Below are positions 53,681 to 62,874 of a stretch of DNA of 64,000 nt, one piece after another. The position numbers and the translations under genes are program-made. Positions within the stretch are counted from its first letter, which is position 1. Every line of letters begins with the position of its first letter. Source of the stretch: Thermococcus camini (GTDB lineage Archaea; Methanobacteriota_B; Thermococci; Thermococcales; Thermococcaceae); assembly GCF_904067545.1 (NCBI RefSeq), contig NZ_LR881183.1, forward strand, positions 1,058,277-1,122,276, read 5' to 3'. The notes beneath the pieces are model-generated. The model saw only the letters and a list, made by a program, of their open reading frames with translations, was not told the DNA's origin and ran no database searches.

Positions 53681-53962
53681 TCAGACGCCCACCTTGCCCT
53701 CGATTGTCAGCGGCTTATCAACGCGGTCGTCGATTTTGAGGCTTATCACGACGCGCTTTGCCCCTGCCTCCAGAATCGCCCTGTGGCATCTCTTAACAAG
53801 TTCGAGGATCTCATCCACCGGGCCCTCCACCACCGTCCCCATCGGACAGACCCGGTACTTCAGTCCGCTGGAGGTTATAACGTCGATAACCGGACGCAGG
53901 TATTCCCCGACGCTGGGACTCTCCGTGCCGAGCGGGAAGAGGCAGAGCTCCGCAACCGCCAT
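53681..53962 (-). CDS. MTH1187/YkoF-type thiamine-binding protein
   Basis: The product has 93 residues, starting MAVAELCLFPLGT, with GLKYRVCPMGTVVEG and RVVISLKIDDR, as in the DUF77/MTH1187 family that forms tetramers and may bind thiamine. It abuts the MoaD-like gene before it and the methyltransferase gene after it with no spare bases. Confidence 0.85.
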   Translation of the reverse strand: MAVAELCLFPLGTESPSVGEYLRPVIDVITSSGLKYRVCPMGTVVEGPVDEILELVKRCHRAILEAGAKRVVISLKIDDRVDKPLTIEGKVGV

Positions 53963-54244
53963 TCAACCACCTCCCGCTGGAGGGAATATGTGAACCACAT
54001 CATCCTCATTCAGCTCGGTATCGAGGCCCTTGAGGTGAAGAACGTTGTGGCCGTTGACGAGGACCATGCCGTCTATGGGCTTATCCGGGCCGACGCGGGG
54101 CGTTCCAAGGAGCTGCTTCTTTATCTCAGGGGTATAATGTTCGGCGAGGTAATCTACGAGCTCGCGGACGGTCCTCACCCCGTGAACCTCAACCTCCCGC
54201 CTGCCGATTATCTCGCGGAACGTGGCATAGAACATGACCTTCAT
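53963..54244 (-). CDS. MoaD/ThiS-like ubiquitin-fold protein
   Basis: The product has 93 residues, starting MKVMFYATFREI, and ends with P-P-A-G-G-G, giving a diglycine-type C-terminus for adenylation by an E1-like enzyme. It could be a molybdopterin or tungstopterin synthase small subunit or a small archaeal modifier. ATG 54244 follows CAGGTGAC. No E1 or MoaE gene is in the window. It is the first of four compact genes. Confidence 0.85.
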   Translation of the reverse strand: MKVMFYATFREIIGRREVEVHGVRTVRELVDYLAEHYTPEIKKQLLGTPRVGPDKPIDGMVLVNGHNVLHLKGLDTELNEDDVVHIFPPAGGG

Positions 54245-54273
54245 CCGGGTCACCTGAGAAAGTTGAACAAAAC

Positions 54274-54282
54274 CCTTAAAGT
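54274..54282. promoter_or_regulatory. Shared bidirectional TATA-like element
   Basis: CCTTAAAG is almost symmetric. Read rightward it predicts transcription at about 54304, so the gene at 54305 would be leaderless. Read leftward it predicts a start near 54251, just before the moaD-like gene. Confidence 0.4.
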
Positions 54283-54304
54283 GATTTCGCCGTAGAACTA
54301 TCAA

Positions 54305-55054
54305 ATGACAGTACTAACCGTTGAACCCCCCGAGTACTATCCCGTGGTCGAGAAGCTCTTCGCCGGAAACATCCGGGATGCCCTCGAAACCCTAGGCGTG
54401 GAGCTCGTTGGCATGAAAGTCGGTGTGAAGCCTGTAGGAAGGATAATAAAGCTGGCATTCCTCTTCGAAATCCGCAGGCCCGAGACGTTTCTTCCCGGCG
54501 AGCTGGACTCGATAATATCGGGCCTCCTTGAGAAGCTGGCCGAAGAAGCTACGCGCACGTTTGGGAGGCTGTACGACGCCAGGTTTCAGGTGGCGGGATT
54601 CAGAACCATAGAGGCCGCCAGAAAGCCGCAGAAGGAGGAAGTCAGCCTCGTGGTGAACTGTCCCGAGGATCTCAGGAGAACGATAGAACGGCTGGGGAAG
54701 GGACTTGTAATCTACCTGAAGGACAAGAGAATCGACTTTTCAACCATCGTCCTCAACATGCCCTCCGACGGCAGACCACAGCTTACCATCACCCTGCTGC
54801 TCCCCGAGGAAAAACCATCGAGCATAAAGGAAAACCTTGCTAGGGACATCACCCACAAGGCATCCTCCTACCTCAGGACCCTCAACGCGGAATACATATC
54901 CGTCAGGGCAAGGGTGCTCGATCCGGGAGACAAGACTGTTGGGGTCATCATGAAACGCTTGGACCAGATAGAGAAGGAAGCAGAGGAACTGGCGGAGATG
55001 GACGAAATACAGGACCTCATGAGCGTCCTGGGGAAAGAGACTCGCGAGAGCTGA
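54305..55054 (+). CDS. Conserved hypothetical protein, 249 residues
   Basis: Mixed alpha/beta soluble protein with an acidic helical end (MKRLDQIEKEAEELAEMDEIQDLM). No catalytic motif is recognised. There is no ribosome binding site and a TATA lies about 27 bp before the ATG, fitting a leaderless mRNA. Its last 38 bp overlap the convergent adenylate kinase gene. Confidence 0.65.
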   Translation: MTVLTVEPPEYYPVVEKLFAGNIRDALETLGVELVGMKVGVKPVGRIIKLAFLFEIRRPETFLPGELDSIISGLLEKLAEEATRTFGRLYDARFQVAGFRTIEAARKPQKEEVSLVVNCPEDLRRTIERLGKGLVIYLKDKRIDFSTIVLNMPSDGRPQLTITLLLPEEKPSSIKENLARDITHKASSYLRTLNAEYISVRARVLDPGDKTVGVIMKRLDQIEKEAEELAEMDEIQDLMSVLGKETRES

Positions 55055-55691
55055 TGTAGTCGAGGAGGGGCCTTATGCGTTCCCAGACCTGAGATATCCC
55101 ATCGTGTCCATCCACCTTGACATGTATTCCCTGTTTACGGTAGAACTTGATTATTGGCCCCATGTTCTTTATGTAAAGGTCGTAGCGGTTGCCGACGATC
55201 TCGGGTCTGTCGTCCTCACGCTGAACCAGCTCAGCGCCGCAGACGTCACACTTTCCGGGAACCTTCGGGGGCCGGTACTTAACGTGGTAAACGGCACCGC
55301 ACTTCGGGCATATTCTCCTGCCAGATATCCGCTCTATGCTTTCCTCCTTCTCGATGAAGATCTCAAGGGCCACGTCTATTTTCATGCCGTGGTCGTAGAG
55401 GTAGTCCTCGAGCGCCAGAACCTGTTCCGCCGTTCGGGGGTATCCGTCGATGATGAAGTTCTTCCGGTTCCGCCTGAGCCGCGAGATCACGAGGGTGTTG
55501 ACAACGGTGTCCGGAATGAGTTCACCCCTTGCAAGATATCTCTCCAGCTCCCTCCCCAGTTCACTGCCCCTCTCTATCTCAGCCCGTATCATGTCACCAG
55601 AAGAGACGTATACCAGACCATAGCGCTCGGTTATCGTCCTTGAATGGGTGGACTTTCCGCTCCCAGGCGGACCAAAAATGAGAATGTTCAT
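55017..55691 (-). CDS. adk: Adenylate kinase
   Basis: Interconverts ATP, AMP and ADP. The product has 224 residues with P-loop GPPGSGKST at 7-15, SSGDMIRAEI, DGYPRT and a zinc-type lid with CPKC and CDVC. The long bacterial-type form with a zinc lid fits Thermococcales. ATG 55691 follows GGGTGAGAA. Its 3' end overlaps the opposite gene by 38 bp. Confidence 0.96.
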   Translation of the reverse strand: MNILIFGPPGSGKSTHSRTITERYGLVYVSSGDMIRAEIERGSELGRELERYLARGELIPDTVVNTLVISRLRRNRKNFIIDGYPRTAEQVLALEDYLYDHGMKIDVALEIFIEKEESIERISGRRICPKCGAVYHVKYRPPKVPGKCDVCGAELVQREDDRPEIVGNRYDLYIKNMGPIIKFYRKQGIHVKVDGHDGISQVWERIRPLLDYISSRESLSPGRS

Positions 55692-55848
55692 TTTTCTCAC
55701 CCTGGTTAGTTATTCGCGGGAGGCTAAAAGGATTGCGGTAAACCCAAAGTCCCACCTATCTGCACTTCCAGAAGCCCCTCCCAGCGGGTGAAGGCCTGAA
55801 GCGTCCGTTGTGCGGCGAGGCGGCCCAAAATCGGCTTGAATAAAAAAG
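55692..55848. other. 157-bp gene-free region between pyruvate kinase and adenylate kinase
   Basis: It holds the promoter side of adk and the end of the pyk transcript. A short T-rich tract lies after the pyk stop on the minus strand. No clear ORF or RNA was found. Confidence 0.3.
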
Positions 55849-57285
55849 TCAAACGGTGAAAATCCTTATCGTGTTCGTCCCAGCGGTCTTTCCTATCGGG
55901 GTTCCCTTCGTTAGCAGGATCGTGTCGTTCTCCTTGACGAGGCCGAGACCGCGTATCAGACGCAGTATCTCGTCCTCGCTGGTCTCCTCCACGACGAATG
56001 GATAGACTCCGTAGGAGAACATCAGCGTGTTGCCGACCCATTCGTCCCGCACGAAGGCGAGAACCCACTGCTTCGGCTTGAAGCGCGAGATGAGCCTTGC
56101 GGTCTCGCCCGTCCTCGTCGGGGTGAGGATGTGCTTGATGTCCATCGAGTTCAGGGCCTCAATGATGCTCCTCGCTATCGTGTCCTTTATTGTGCCTTTC
56201 CTGGGCATCCTGCCCTTCCACTCGCTCATCTTCCACTCCACTATGCGCGCGGACCAGAGGGAATCCCTGTACGCCTCGATCGTCTTGGCTATTTTGGCCA
56301 TCATCCTCACGGCATCGACGGGGTATCTGCCGACCGCAGTTTCCTCTGAGAGCATCACCGCGTCCGTACCGTCAAGGATGGCGTTGGCGACGTCGGTGAC
56401 TTCGGCCCTCGTCGGGAGCTTTTCCTCCGTCATGCTCTCAAGCATCTGTGTCGCGGTAATGGCGGGCTTGCCGGCGACGTTGGCTTTGTGGATGAGTTTC
56501 TTCTGGAGGATGGGCAGCTTCTCTATGGGCATCTCAACCCCGAGGTCGCCGCGCGCTATCATTATGCCATCGGCGGCGCGGAGAATCTCGTCGAAGTTCC
56601 TGACGGCATCCGGCCGCTCTATCTTTGCAATGATAAACATCCTGCCGTCCTTTTCCTCAACAAAGCGCCTGACTTTGAGAACGTCATACGCCGAGCCGAC
56701 GAAGCTTATGCCTATCGCATCGACGCCGTGTTCCATGGCGAATTCTATGAACCGGAGGTCACTCTCGGTCACCGCGTCTATTGCTATCCTTGCCTTCGGA
56801 ACGTTTATACCCTTGTGGGAAAAGAGGGTTCCCCCAACAAGGACTTTACATACCACGTCGGTACCGCGGACTTCCTCCACGCGGAGGGCGATAAAACCGT
56901 CGCTCAGGTAGATGACGTCTCCCCTGGAAACCATCTTTGGAAAGTCCTTGAACTGGACCGGAATAAGGCCCTCGTTGCCGACCACGTCCCTGGTGGTGAG
57001 CGTTACCGTCTGCCACCTTCTGAGGGTCACTGAACCGCCAGCAATCTCGCCAACGCGGATTTTTACACCCGGAAGATCGCCGAGGATCGCCACGGGGCGG
57101 TTCAACCTCCGAGCCGCCTTCCTCACCAGCTCAATGGTGCGGGCGTGCTGCTCCAGATCCCCGTGGGCGAAGTTTATACGCACCACACCCATTCCTGCCT
57201 TTATCATTGCCTCGATCGTTTCGCTCTTGAGGGACGCAGGCCCAATAGTGGCCACGATCTTCGTCTTGTGAGCGGGAAGCCTCAT
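55849..57285 (-). CDS. pyk: Pyruvate kinase
   Basis: Converts phosphoenolpyruvate and ADP to pyruvate and ATP. The product has 478 residues: TKIVATIGPAS, GVVRINFAHGD, the metal site IIAKIERPDAV, ARGDLGVEMP and ATQMLESM are all present, followed by the C-terminal domain. The substrate-binding serine of the common RxNxSHG motif is alanine here (NFAHG), which may be normal for the group. Divergent from the peroxiredoxin gene. No TGR box was seen upstream. Confidence 0.95.
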   Translation of the reverse strand: MRLPAHKTKIVATIGPASLKSETIEAMIKAGMGVVRINFAHGDLEQHARTIELVRKAARRLNRPVAILGDLPGVKIRVGEIAGGSVTLRRWQTVTLTTRDVVGNEGLIPVQFKDFPKMVSRGDVIYLSDGFIALRVEEVRGTDVVCKVLVGGTLFSHKGINVPKARIAIDAVTESDLRFIEFAMEHGVDAIGISFVGSAYDVLKVRRFVEEKDGRMFIIAKIERPDAVRNFDEILRAADGIMIARGDLGVEMPIEKLPILQKKLIHKANVAGKPAITATQMLESMTEEKLPTRAEVTDVANAILDGTDAVMLSEETAVGRYPVDAVRMMAKIAKTIEAYRDSLWSARIVEWKMSEWKGRMPRKGTIKDTIARSIIEALNSMDIKHILTPTRTGETARLISRFKPKQWVLAFVRDEWVGNTLMFSYGVYPFVVEETSEDEILRLIRGLGLVKENDTILLTKGTPIGKTAGTNTIRIFTV

Positions 57286-57378
57286 GTTCTCTCACCTAGT
57301 CTTGTAGTTGCCGCGCTTCCTAATAACCTTTGCCGAAAGGATTAAGAGTTAGAACGCCATACTTCCATGGGTGGTGGC

Positions 57379-57843
57379 ATGAACACCCTCGATATCCGGG
57401 TTTTCGACGAAAACGGGAGGGAGGTAACCCTCCGGGAGATCATCGGCGGAAAATGGGCCGTCGTCTATGTCTATCCAAAGGACAACACACCCGGCTGTAC
57501 AACGGAAGCAAAGGAATTCACCGAGCTCCTCCCAGAGTTCGAAAAGCTGGGCTTTCAGGTGATAGGCGTCTCGAAGGATTCCGTCGAGAGCCACAGACGC
57601 TTCAAGGAGAAGCACGGACTAAAGGTTAAACTCCTGAGCGACCCGGATGCGAAGCTGATAAGGGCCCTCGGAGCCTGGGGCAAGAAGAAGCGCTACGGGA
57701 AAGAGTACGAGGGAGTGATAAGGAGCACGTTCATATTCAACCCCCGCAGAGAAATCGTCTGGCAGAAGACCAACGTTCGTGCGAAGGGCCATGCGGCAAG
57801 GGTGCTGGAAGAGGCAAGGAAGCTGGTGAGTGAAGGGCAATAA
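57379..57843 (+). CDS. Peroxiredoxin, Bcp type
   Basis: The product has 154 residues. The peroxidatic cysteine lies in NTPGCTTEA. The second cysteine often found five residues later in Bcp proteins is absent (position held by A in CTTEAKEF), so it may be a 1-Cys form needing an external thiol. ATG 57379 follows GGGTGGTGGC; ATG 57367 is less likely. It would reduce peroxides in an anaerobe exposed to oxygen. Confidence 0.9.
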   Translation: MNTLDIRVFDENGREVTLREIIGGKWAVVYVYPKDNTPGCTTEAKEFTELLPEFEKLGFQVIGVSKDSVESHRRFKEKHGLKVKLLSDPDAKLIRALGAWGKKKRYGKEYEGVIRSTFIFNPRREIVWQKTNVRAKGHAARVLEEARKLVSEGQ

Positions 57844-57872
57844 TGAAGAAGCCAGGCATTTGGAGTTGGACT

Positions 57873-58568
57873 TCACAGTCGATGGTCCGAAGACAGGTTC
57901 GACTTCAACTTGAGGAGGCACGTTCTGCAGTAGCCGGGTACCCTTGAATCCCATTCCTCCATACTGGCGGGCGGGTTCATGACACACTGGTTGGTGCAGT
58001 GCTCCAGCCCGAAACCATGGCCCACCTCGTGGAGAACCCCTTTAAGAAGCCTTGCCTTGAAGAGCTCCAGGGAAGCCCTCAGACGGCCCTGCGATTCCTT
58101 CTCCGGGCCGTCTTCTCCACCCGTCTTTCTCAGCAGCCCAGAGAGTTCGGGCGGTTCGAAGGGGTTCATCGAAAGCACCATTATCCTGAGGCCGAGTCTC
58201 GTTTCATGGATGCCGAGGAACTTCTCGTAGAAGTCGAAGTATGGATTGCGGGAAACCAGGGGGAAAGTCGTGAGGGCGAACATCTTATCCATCTTGATAT
58301 CCGGCCGCTCCTCAATTTCGTGGATGAGCTTGGCATGGAGCACATCGACGAGGGCCTCAAGGGGATAGGCCCGGATCTTCCCTTCGGGGGTGTATATGTC
58401 TATCAGATAACCCGGCTCGAGCTTGAGCTTTCCAACGTAGAGAAACCTCAGAGGAAGATTGTTCTCTTCAAAGAACCTGTTAGCCCCGTCGAATACGTCA
58501 AAGACAACTTCTTTTATCAGGTCCTCACTTATGAAGTTGCCGACGTATGTGAAGGCTATGAACTCCAT
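57873..58568 (-). CDS. amzA: Archaemetzincin-type zinc metalloprotease
   Basis: The product has 231 residues. The zinc motif HEVGHGFGLEHC is followed by a nearby C-V-M and a CRTC pair, as in archaemetzincins. ATG 58568 gives MEFIAFTYVG. Substrates of archaemetzincins are not established. Confidence 0.9.
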   Translation of the reverse strand: MEFIAFTYVGNFISEDLIKEVVFDVFDGANRFFEENNLPLRFLYVGKLKLEPGYLIDIYTPEGKIRAYPLEALVDVLHAKLIHEIEERPDIKMDKMFALTTFPLVSRNPYFDFYEKFLGIHETRLGLRIMVLSMNPFEPPELSGLLRKTGGEDGPEKESQGRLRASLELFKARLLKGVLHEVGHGFGLEHCTNQCVMNPPASMEEWDSRVPGYCRTCLLKLKSNLSSDHRL

Positions 58569-58640
58569 GATTTCATCACAGAAAAAGGCTCTCACCAGAC
58601 TTATTAAGCTTTTAGGTGATTAGCCCGTTGCACCACAAAG

Positions 58641-58648
58641 ATTTTTAA
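58641..58648 (+). promoter_or_regulatory. TATA box upstream of the fluoride riboswitch
   Basis: ATTTTTAA preceded by a BRE-like CACAAAG. Transcription would start near 58668, at the 5' edge of the riboswitch. Confidence 0.5.
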
Positions 58649-58667
58649 CCGCCATCCTGAAGGGTCA

Positions 58668-58735
58668 CGTGGGCGATGGCGTCCGCCCGGGCTTCGAGCC
58701 GAACCGCCCGCCGAGGGCTGATGACGCCTGTTCTC
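58668..58735 (+). promoter_or_regulatory. Fluoride riboswitch (crcB motif)
   Basis: The conserved crcB pieces occur in order: GGGCGATGGCGTCCGCCC (58671-58688), GAACCGCCC (58701-58709) and GGGCTGATGACGCC (58715-58728). GGCGTC (58678-58683) pairs with GACGCC (58723-58728), GCCC with GGGC forms the second stem, and GGGC/GCCC forms the pseudoknot. An optional hairpin (GGCT-TCG-AGCC) is inserted. It ends about 27 bases before the ATG at 58762, so it most directly controls that gene. Confidence 0.93.
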
Positions 58736-58761
58736 CGTCAAAACCTTGAGGAGGCGGTAGA

Positions 58762-59628
58762 ATGGGCTCGAAGCTTTATACAATCGGACGATTTGTTAAC
58801 GCTGATTCGCTCATGAGGTATATAGAGGACAGACGCCACGAGGACGGCGGTTACTGCTTTGTCAGCGTTCTCGACGACACCAACGTCAACGACACTTACT
58901 ATGCCATCAAAATATATGACCTCCTTGGCATGGAGGTTTCGGAGCCAGAGAAGACGGTGGAGTTCCTCGAAAGGGCAATACAGCCCCAGACGGCGGTCGT
59001 TGCGATAGCAATGGCAATGGAGGGTCTGGCGATACTGGGTGCAAAAGACATCGCGATGGAGCACCTTGACATCGTTTTCACCAAGTACAACCCCCTTGAG
59101 GGCAGGTTCGCCGTTGGTCTCGGTGGAAGCGAGGAGTTTGGAACGGCGACGCCGCTGGAGGCAACTTACTGGGTCGTTAAGGCGTTCAAGGCTATAGGCT
59201 ATGATTTCAGCCCCGACGAGAAGGAAGCCATAAGGACCTTCGTTATGAAGTTCAGGAACGGAAACGGTTACGGCGTTAAGGGGCCAACTACGACGATGAC
59301 GTATCAGGCACTGCACACGCTCCGCACTCTGGGCTACAGGCCGCCTAAGAGTCCCCACTTCAAGAACTGCGAACTCTGCGGCGAGTGGGGCGGCTTTACG
59401 GAGGTCCCATACAGCCTTCCGCCCTACCTCGAGCCCACGTTCTACGCTTCCAGAGGGCTTGAACTGCAGGGTGAGAGGTCAGACTGTCCAAGACGGCACA
59501 TCTGGTTCATACGCCAGCTTCAGAACTCCAACGGCGGCTTCAGACGTTCGCTGGAGCTGGGCATCTCGAACTTCCAGAACACATACCGGGCGCTGGCGGT
59601 GCTTAACTTCATGAAGGGGTTCATCTGA
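58762..59628 (+). CDS. Prenyltransferase/terpenoid-cyclase-like repeat protein under fluoride control
   Basis: The product has 288 residues made of alpha-helical hairpin repeats with Q-x-(N/P)-x-G-G-F style ends (HEDGGYCFV, RFAVGLGG, QNSNGGFRRS), as in the alpha-toroid of prenyltransferases and squalene cyclases. A CELCGEWGG segment and a later DCPRRH may bind metal. No DCTAE or Asp-rich catalytic motif is visible. GAGGAGGCGG precedes the ATG. Its leader is a fluoride riboswitch, so it is probably induced by fluoride, but its role in resistance is unknown. Confidence 0.72.
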   Translation: MGSKLYTIGRFVNADSLMRYIEDRRHEDGGYCFVSVLDDTNVNDTYYAIKIYDLLGMEVSEPEKTVEFLERAIQPQTAVVAIAMAMEGLAILGAKDIAMEHLDIVFTKYNPLEGRFAVGLGGSEEFGTATPLEATYWVVKAFKAIGYDFSPDEKEAIRTFVMKFRNGNGYGVKGPTTTMTYQALHTLRTLGYRPPKSPHFKNCELCGEWGGFTEVPYSLPPYLEPTFYASRGLELQGERSDCPRRHIWFIRQLQNSNGGFRRSLELGISNFQNTYRALAVLNFMKGFI

Positions 59629-59866
59629 GTGGTGGGCATGGATTTGATTGGCATTTACCTCCGGGCTCTGCACCTACCACGCATGGAAGACTCTCGGAGA
59701 GACCCACCCCGACCCCCACCCCTGGCCGCTGGGAGTGGCGATTATTTAAGGTATTACAGCCATCGCGGGCACACTCCAGCTTGAAAGCCCTCCCAAAATC
59801 TTAAGTAGGGATCATTGGATGCATGCTGGAGGAAGGGCAGAAATCGAGAACCACAGGGGTGGGAAA
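59629..59866 (+). other. 238-bp intergenic region before crcB
   Basis: No second riboswitch is present. A TATA-like CTTAAGTA at 59800-59807, preceded by CCCAAAAT, predicts transcription near 59830 and a leader of about 37 bases for crcB. Another AT-rich tract (ATTATTTAAGG) lies near 59740. Whether crcB also depends on readthrough from the riboswitch transcript cannot be told from sequence. Confidence 0.4.
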
Positions 59867-60238
59867 ATGAACTTCAGAATAATCACCGCGATAATGCTCG
59901 GCGGCGCCCTCGGTGCGCTGGCAAGGTTCTACATCTCGGGAATACTGCCGGTTTACAGAGACTTCCCGGTTGGGACGCTCCTCGTGAACAGCATAGCCAG
60001 CCTGATCCTCGGCTACCTCTACGGCCTGCTCTTCTGGGGCATAGGAATTTCAACCGAGTGGAGGCTCTTCTTCGGGACTGGCTTCTGCGGTGCTTTGAGC
60101 ACGTTCTCAACGTTCTCGTATGAGACTTTTTCGCTTCTCCGTGAGAGGGAGTACCTTATAGCGGGTCTCAACATCGCGGCAAACGTTATAATAACCGTCA
60201 CCCTAGTATTCGCGGGCTTTCTCCTGGCCCGGAGGTGA
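59867..60238 (+). CDS. crcB: Fluoride channel CrcB/Fluc
   Basis: The product has 123 residues with four helices and the family motifs GGALGALARF, P-V-G-T-L-L-V-N and TGFCGALSTFSTFSYE. It forms dimeric fluoride-selective channels that remove F- from the cell. ATG 59867 follows GGGGTGGG. It lies 4 bp before the DUF190 gene, with which it is commonly paired. Confidence 0.95.
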   Translation: MNFRIITAIMLGGALGALARFYISGILPVYRDFPVGTLLVNSIASLILGYLYGLLFWGIGISTEWRLFFGTGFCGALSTFSTFSYETFSLLREREYLIAGLNIAANVIITVTLVFAGFLLARR

Positions 60239-60242
60239 TTGA

Positions 60243-60623
<381 letters not shown>

Positions 60624-60677
60624 TTTTCCCAATACATTATATATGAGTTAAACGAATCCCCTTCTGGAGGTGTTTCC

Positions 60678-61892
60678 ATGCTTCACCACGTCAAACTGAT
60701 TCATGCCACGAAAAGCAGAAAACTCGTTGGCAAAAAAATCGTTCTCGCGATTCCCGGCAGTATAGCGGCAGTAGAGTGCGTAAAACTTGCCAGGGAGCTG
60801 ATACGGCACGGCGCGGAAGTCCACGCCGTCATGAGTGAGAACGCAACCAAAATAATTCACCCCTACGCCATGGAGTTCGCCACCGGAAATCCGGTCGTGA
60901 CGGAAATCACCGGCTTTATAGAGCACGTTGAATTGGCTGGAGAGCACGAGAACAAGGCCGACCTGATCCTCGTCTGTCCTGCAACTGCAAACACGATAGG
61001 AAAAATCGCCTGCGGCATAGATGACACGCCAGTTACAACCGTTGTGACAACAGCTTTTGCCCACACGCCCATAATGATAGCCCCTGCGATGCATTCAACA
61101 ATGTACGAGCATCCGATAGTCGTTGAGAACATCGAGAAGCTCAAGAGGCTCGGCGTCGAGTTCATAGGCCCCCGCTTTGAGGAGGGAAAGGCGAAGGTCG
61201 CCTCGATAGACGAGATAGTCTACCGCGTAATCAAAAAGCTCCATCCAAAGACCCTCGAAGGAAAGCGCGTTCTCGTCACTGCCGGCGCAACGCGGGAGTA
61301 CATAGACCCGATTCGCTACATAACCAACGCGAGTTCTGGAAGAATGGGCGTGGCTATAGCGGAGGAGGCGGAATTCAGGGGGGCCGAGGTAACGCTCATT
61401 AGGACTAAGGGGAGCGTTCCCAGCTTCGTAGAGAGCCAGGTCGAGGTGGAAACGGTAGAGGATATGCTTGAGGCGATAGAGAACGAGTTAAAGGCCAAGA
61501 AATACGACATAGTTGTCTTAGCGGCCGCGGTCAGCGACTTCAGAGTTAAGGAAAAGGCCAGCGTAAAGATAAAGAGCGGGAAAACACTGACCCTTGAGCT
61601 TGAACCTACGCCGAAGATAATAAACAGGGTAAAGAAACTTCAGCCCGACACATTCCTCGTCGGTTTCAAGGCGGAGACTGGCCTCAGCGGGGAGGAGCTT
61701 ATCGAAGCAGCAAGAAGACAGATCGAGAGGGCAGGGAGCGATTTAGTTGTTGCAAACACGCTCAAAGCTTTTGGCAGTGAGGAGAACGAGGCCATCCTCG
61801 TGGGCAGGGACTTCGTCAAAAAACTTCCCAGGATGGGTAAACGCGAGCTGGCCGGGGAGCTCTGGAATGAAATAACTTCGATTCTTGGATGA
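60678..61892 (+). CDS. coaBC: CoaBC, phosphopantothenoylcysteine synthetase/decarboxylase
   Basis: Bifunctional enzyme of coenzyme A synthesis. The product has 404 residues. The N-terminal flavin domain (IALAIPGSIAAVE-like, LVCPATANTIGKIACG, PAMHSTMYEHP) decarboxylates; the C-terminal domain (VLVTAGATREYIDPIRYITNASSGRMG, VLAAAVSDF) joins cysteine. GGAGGTG precedes the ATG. Confidence 0.95.
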   Translation: MLHHVKLIHATKSRKLVGKKIVLAIPGSIAAVECVKLARELIRHGAEVHAVMSENATKIIHPYAMEFATGNPVVTEITGFIEHVELAGEHENKADLILVCPATANTIGKIACGIDDTPVTTVVTTAFAHTPIMIAPAMHSTMYEHPIVVENIEKLKRLGVEFIGPRFEEGKAKVASIDEIVYRVIKKLHPKTLEGKRVLVTAGATREYIDPIRYITNASSGRMGVAIAEEAEFRGAEVTLIRTKGSVPSFVESQVEVETVEDMLEAIENELKAKKYDIVVLAAAVSDFRVKEKASVKIKSGKTLTLELEPTPKIINRVKKLQPDTFLVGFKAETGLSGEELIEAARRQIERAGSDLVVANTLKAFGSEENEAILVGRDFVKKLPRMGKRELAGELWNEITSILG

Positions 61893-61953
61893 ATAAGGAA
61901 AACCTTTTTTACTTCAATATCCAATTTTCTCTAAAACCCTTCGAGGTGATAGT

Positions 61954-62760
61954 ATGGTGGCCCTCGATGCACCCCTTCCATACATAGGGGTCACGCCGTT
62001 CCAACTTATATCTGCACTGGTAATCTTGGTGGTGGGCTACGTTCTGGCCAGGATAATCGTCGGCCTCTTCAAGAAGAGTCTTGGAAGGACAAAGCTTCCC
62101 CCACTCGTAATAGAGTTCCTTGGGAGGTTTCTGGCAGTACTGCTCTACGTCATCGTCATGATAGTGGCGCTCGGTGCGGTTGGGGTCTCTGTATCTCCGA
62201 TAATCCTCGGCCTTTCAGCGGTGATCGGCCTGATACTGGGCTTTGGTCTGCAGGACACACTGACCAACCTCTCAGCTGGCGTCTGGATTGCCGCTTTAAG
62301 ACCGATTGACATCGGCGAAGTCGTGGAGGTAGCCGGACAGACTGGGAAGGTTGAAGCGGTTGGGATAATGAGCACAGAGCTTTTGACCCCTGACAACAAG
62401 TTCATTACCATACCCAACAAGCTCGTCTGGGGTAGCGTCATAACCAACTACACAAGGATGCCGACGAGGCGCGTTGATGTGGACATAGGAGTTGCCTACG
62501 GAACCGACCTTGACAAGGCAATAAAGCTCGCTATGGACCTGATGAAGAACCACCCGCAGGTTCTCGACGATCCTGAGCCAAGCGTGGTCATAACGGCGCT
62601 CGCGGATTCCTCGATAAACCTTCAGCTAAGGGCATGGGCCAAGACAGATGATTACTGGGACGTAAAGGGGGACTTAACGAAGGGCATCTACGAGCTCTAC
62701 ACGAAGGAGGGCATAGAGATACCGTTCCCACAGCTCGATGTTCACTTAAAGAGCGAATGA
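61954..62760 (+). CDS. mscS: MscS-type mechanosensitive channel
   Basis: The product has 268 residues with three N-terminal helices. The pore helix contains GLSAVIGLILGFGLQDTLTNLSAGVWI; the beta domain has PIDIGEVVEVAGQTGKVEAVGI and the alpha/beta end is complete. It releases solutes under hypo-osmotic shock. GAGGTGATAGT precedes the ATG. Confidence 0.93.
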   Translation: MVALDAPLPYIGVTPFQLISALVILVVGYVLARIIVGLFKKSLGRTKLPPLVIEFLGRFLAVLLYVIVMIVALGAVGVSVSPIILGLSAVIGLILGFGLQDTLTNLSAGVWIAALRPIDIGEVVEVAGQTGKVEAVGIMSTELLTPDNKFITIPNKLVWGSVITNYTRMPTRRVDVDIGVAYGTDLDKAIKLAMDLMKNHPQVLDDPEPSVVITALADSSINLQLRAWAKTDDYWDVKGDLTKGIYELYTKEGIEIPFPQLDVHLKSE

Positions 62761-62874
62761 CTTTCGTTTCTTCTCCCAATTTTCCGATGTTTTGCCCCCT
62801 CTGATTTCTTAGATCTTTAATCTTGGACCAAAAGGTTCATATCTCTCCCGGCGTCATGTTCTCCGGTGGTTCTC

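Noticed and set aside
59867-60238. A second fluoride riboswitch directly before crcB
   Set aside because: The 238-bp upstream region lacks the GGCGATGG and CTGATGACG pieces.
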